Assembly: GCA_963575745.1 (NCBI GenBank)
Contig: CAUYUJ010015296.1
Location: 46,759-110,758 of the forward strand
Reading direction: 5' to 3'
DNA: 64,000 nucleotides
From: Prorocentrum cordatum
Lineage: Eukaryota; Sar; Dinophyceae; Prorocentrales; Prorocentraceae
How positions within the stretch are numbered: position 1 is the first letter of the stretch; each line of letters opens with the position of its first letter. Both the position numbers and the translations under genes were made by a program. Shown piece after piece: positions 63,481 through 64,000 of the stretch. The notes beneath the pieces were generated by a model that made no database searches, was not told where the DNA came from, and saw only the letters and a list, made by a program, of their open reading frames with translations.

Positions 63481-64000
63481 CGTGGCAGAATGGCGAGGGA
63501 ACGCAAGCAGACCCAAGGAAGCATCGAGCCCTTTCCGAACCCGGGCAGGACCTTATTTCAAGCCGATGAGTGTAGACCCGGAGGATGAAGGGGAAAGGAG
63601 GAGGGGAAGGATGGATGGGGGGACGGAGATCAGCGATCTCGTGAAGCAGCGCGCCGACTCAGGATTCGGACGGGGGCGGCAGGGAAGGATGCGAACGCAC
63701 CACCAGCCATTGAGCCGACCCCGACGGCCCGGGGCGTACGATGTTCGGGCGGGTGGGAATGGGGGGTGACTTTAAATGGGGGTGGAGAAAAGGGCCCTAA
63801 AGGGGCCCATTAGGGCCCCTCTTGGGCCCCGGATTGAACACATGACATCGTCGGGAGATGAGTTTCATCTTTTTGGCGCGTTTACCGGGGCCAGACCCCC
63901 CCCCTTTCCCCAGGGTAGCAGTAACGATCGCATGGGGGGGGGGCCTGGATCCCCACCCCCACATGCTGGTGCTCGCGCGCATATAATGGTGATCGCAGCG
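63481..64000. other. No recognisable gene
   Basis: Purine-rich then C-rich sequence. GGGCCC-based short palindromes occur at 63,790-63,830. Confidence 0.4.

Overview
This window reads as nuclear DNA of a dinoflagellate. It is very GC-rich overall and gene-poor, and it is saturated with polypurine (GGA)n tracts, minisatellites, satellites and small fold-back elements. It also holds decayed Ty1/copia-type retrotransposon pieces and one head-to-tail array of near-identical intronless genes. Tandem gene arrays, copia-like RT fossils and simple-repeat load together fit dinoflagellates; naming a species would be guesswork. No operon-like layout, Shine-Dalgarno sites, tRNA, rRNA or CRISPR was seen.

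Layout: 1-8,500 is repeats and fold-back elements with no recognised gene. 8,520-9,038 (minus) is an ORF of ordinary amino-acid composition and unknown function. 9,490-10,403 is a duplicated segment with an element nested in it, a (TCC)n tract and another fold-back element. 10,880-14,740 (minus) is one decayed copia-like pol gene, broken by a 2-kb insertion with inverted ends (11,415-13,480) and again by a 187-bp fold-back element (14,027-14,213). 15,000-41,350 is a repeat desert: 25-bp, 60-bp, 78-bp and 82-bp tandem repeats, at least ten fold-back families (three lie almost end to end at 33,605-34,204), and long (GGA)/(TCC) tracts.

42,027-54,974 is the main gene-bearing feature. It has four units of about 3-3.6 kb, each carrying one plus-strand gene for a small predicted secreted protein: a signal peptide, a short N-terminal segment, then two near-identical 10-cysteine domains joined by a poly-threonine linker. 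The linker is encoded by an (ACGACC)n minisatellite whose length differs between copies (10, 32 and 26 Thr in copies 1, 3 and 4). Copy 2 is frameshifted just before the linker. Each unit also carries its own copy of a GATGCATC-rich fold-back element and a (GGA)n tract.

54,975-60,100 has no convincing gene. 60,161-60,615 (minus) is a small gene or recent pseudogene built of 40-residue repeats. 61,495-62,700 is a ~133-bp satellite with a palindrome in every unit, followed by a second degenerate ~90-bp tandem repeat. Most long open frames in the window come from GC-rich simple repeats and are not annotated as genes.
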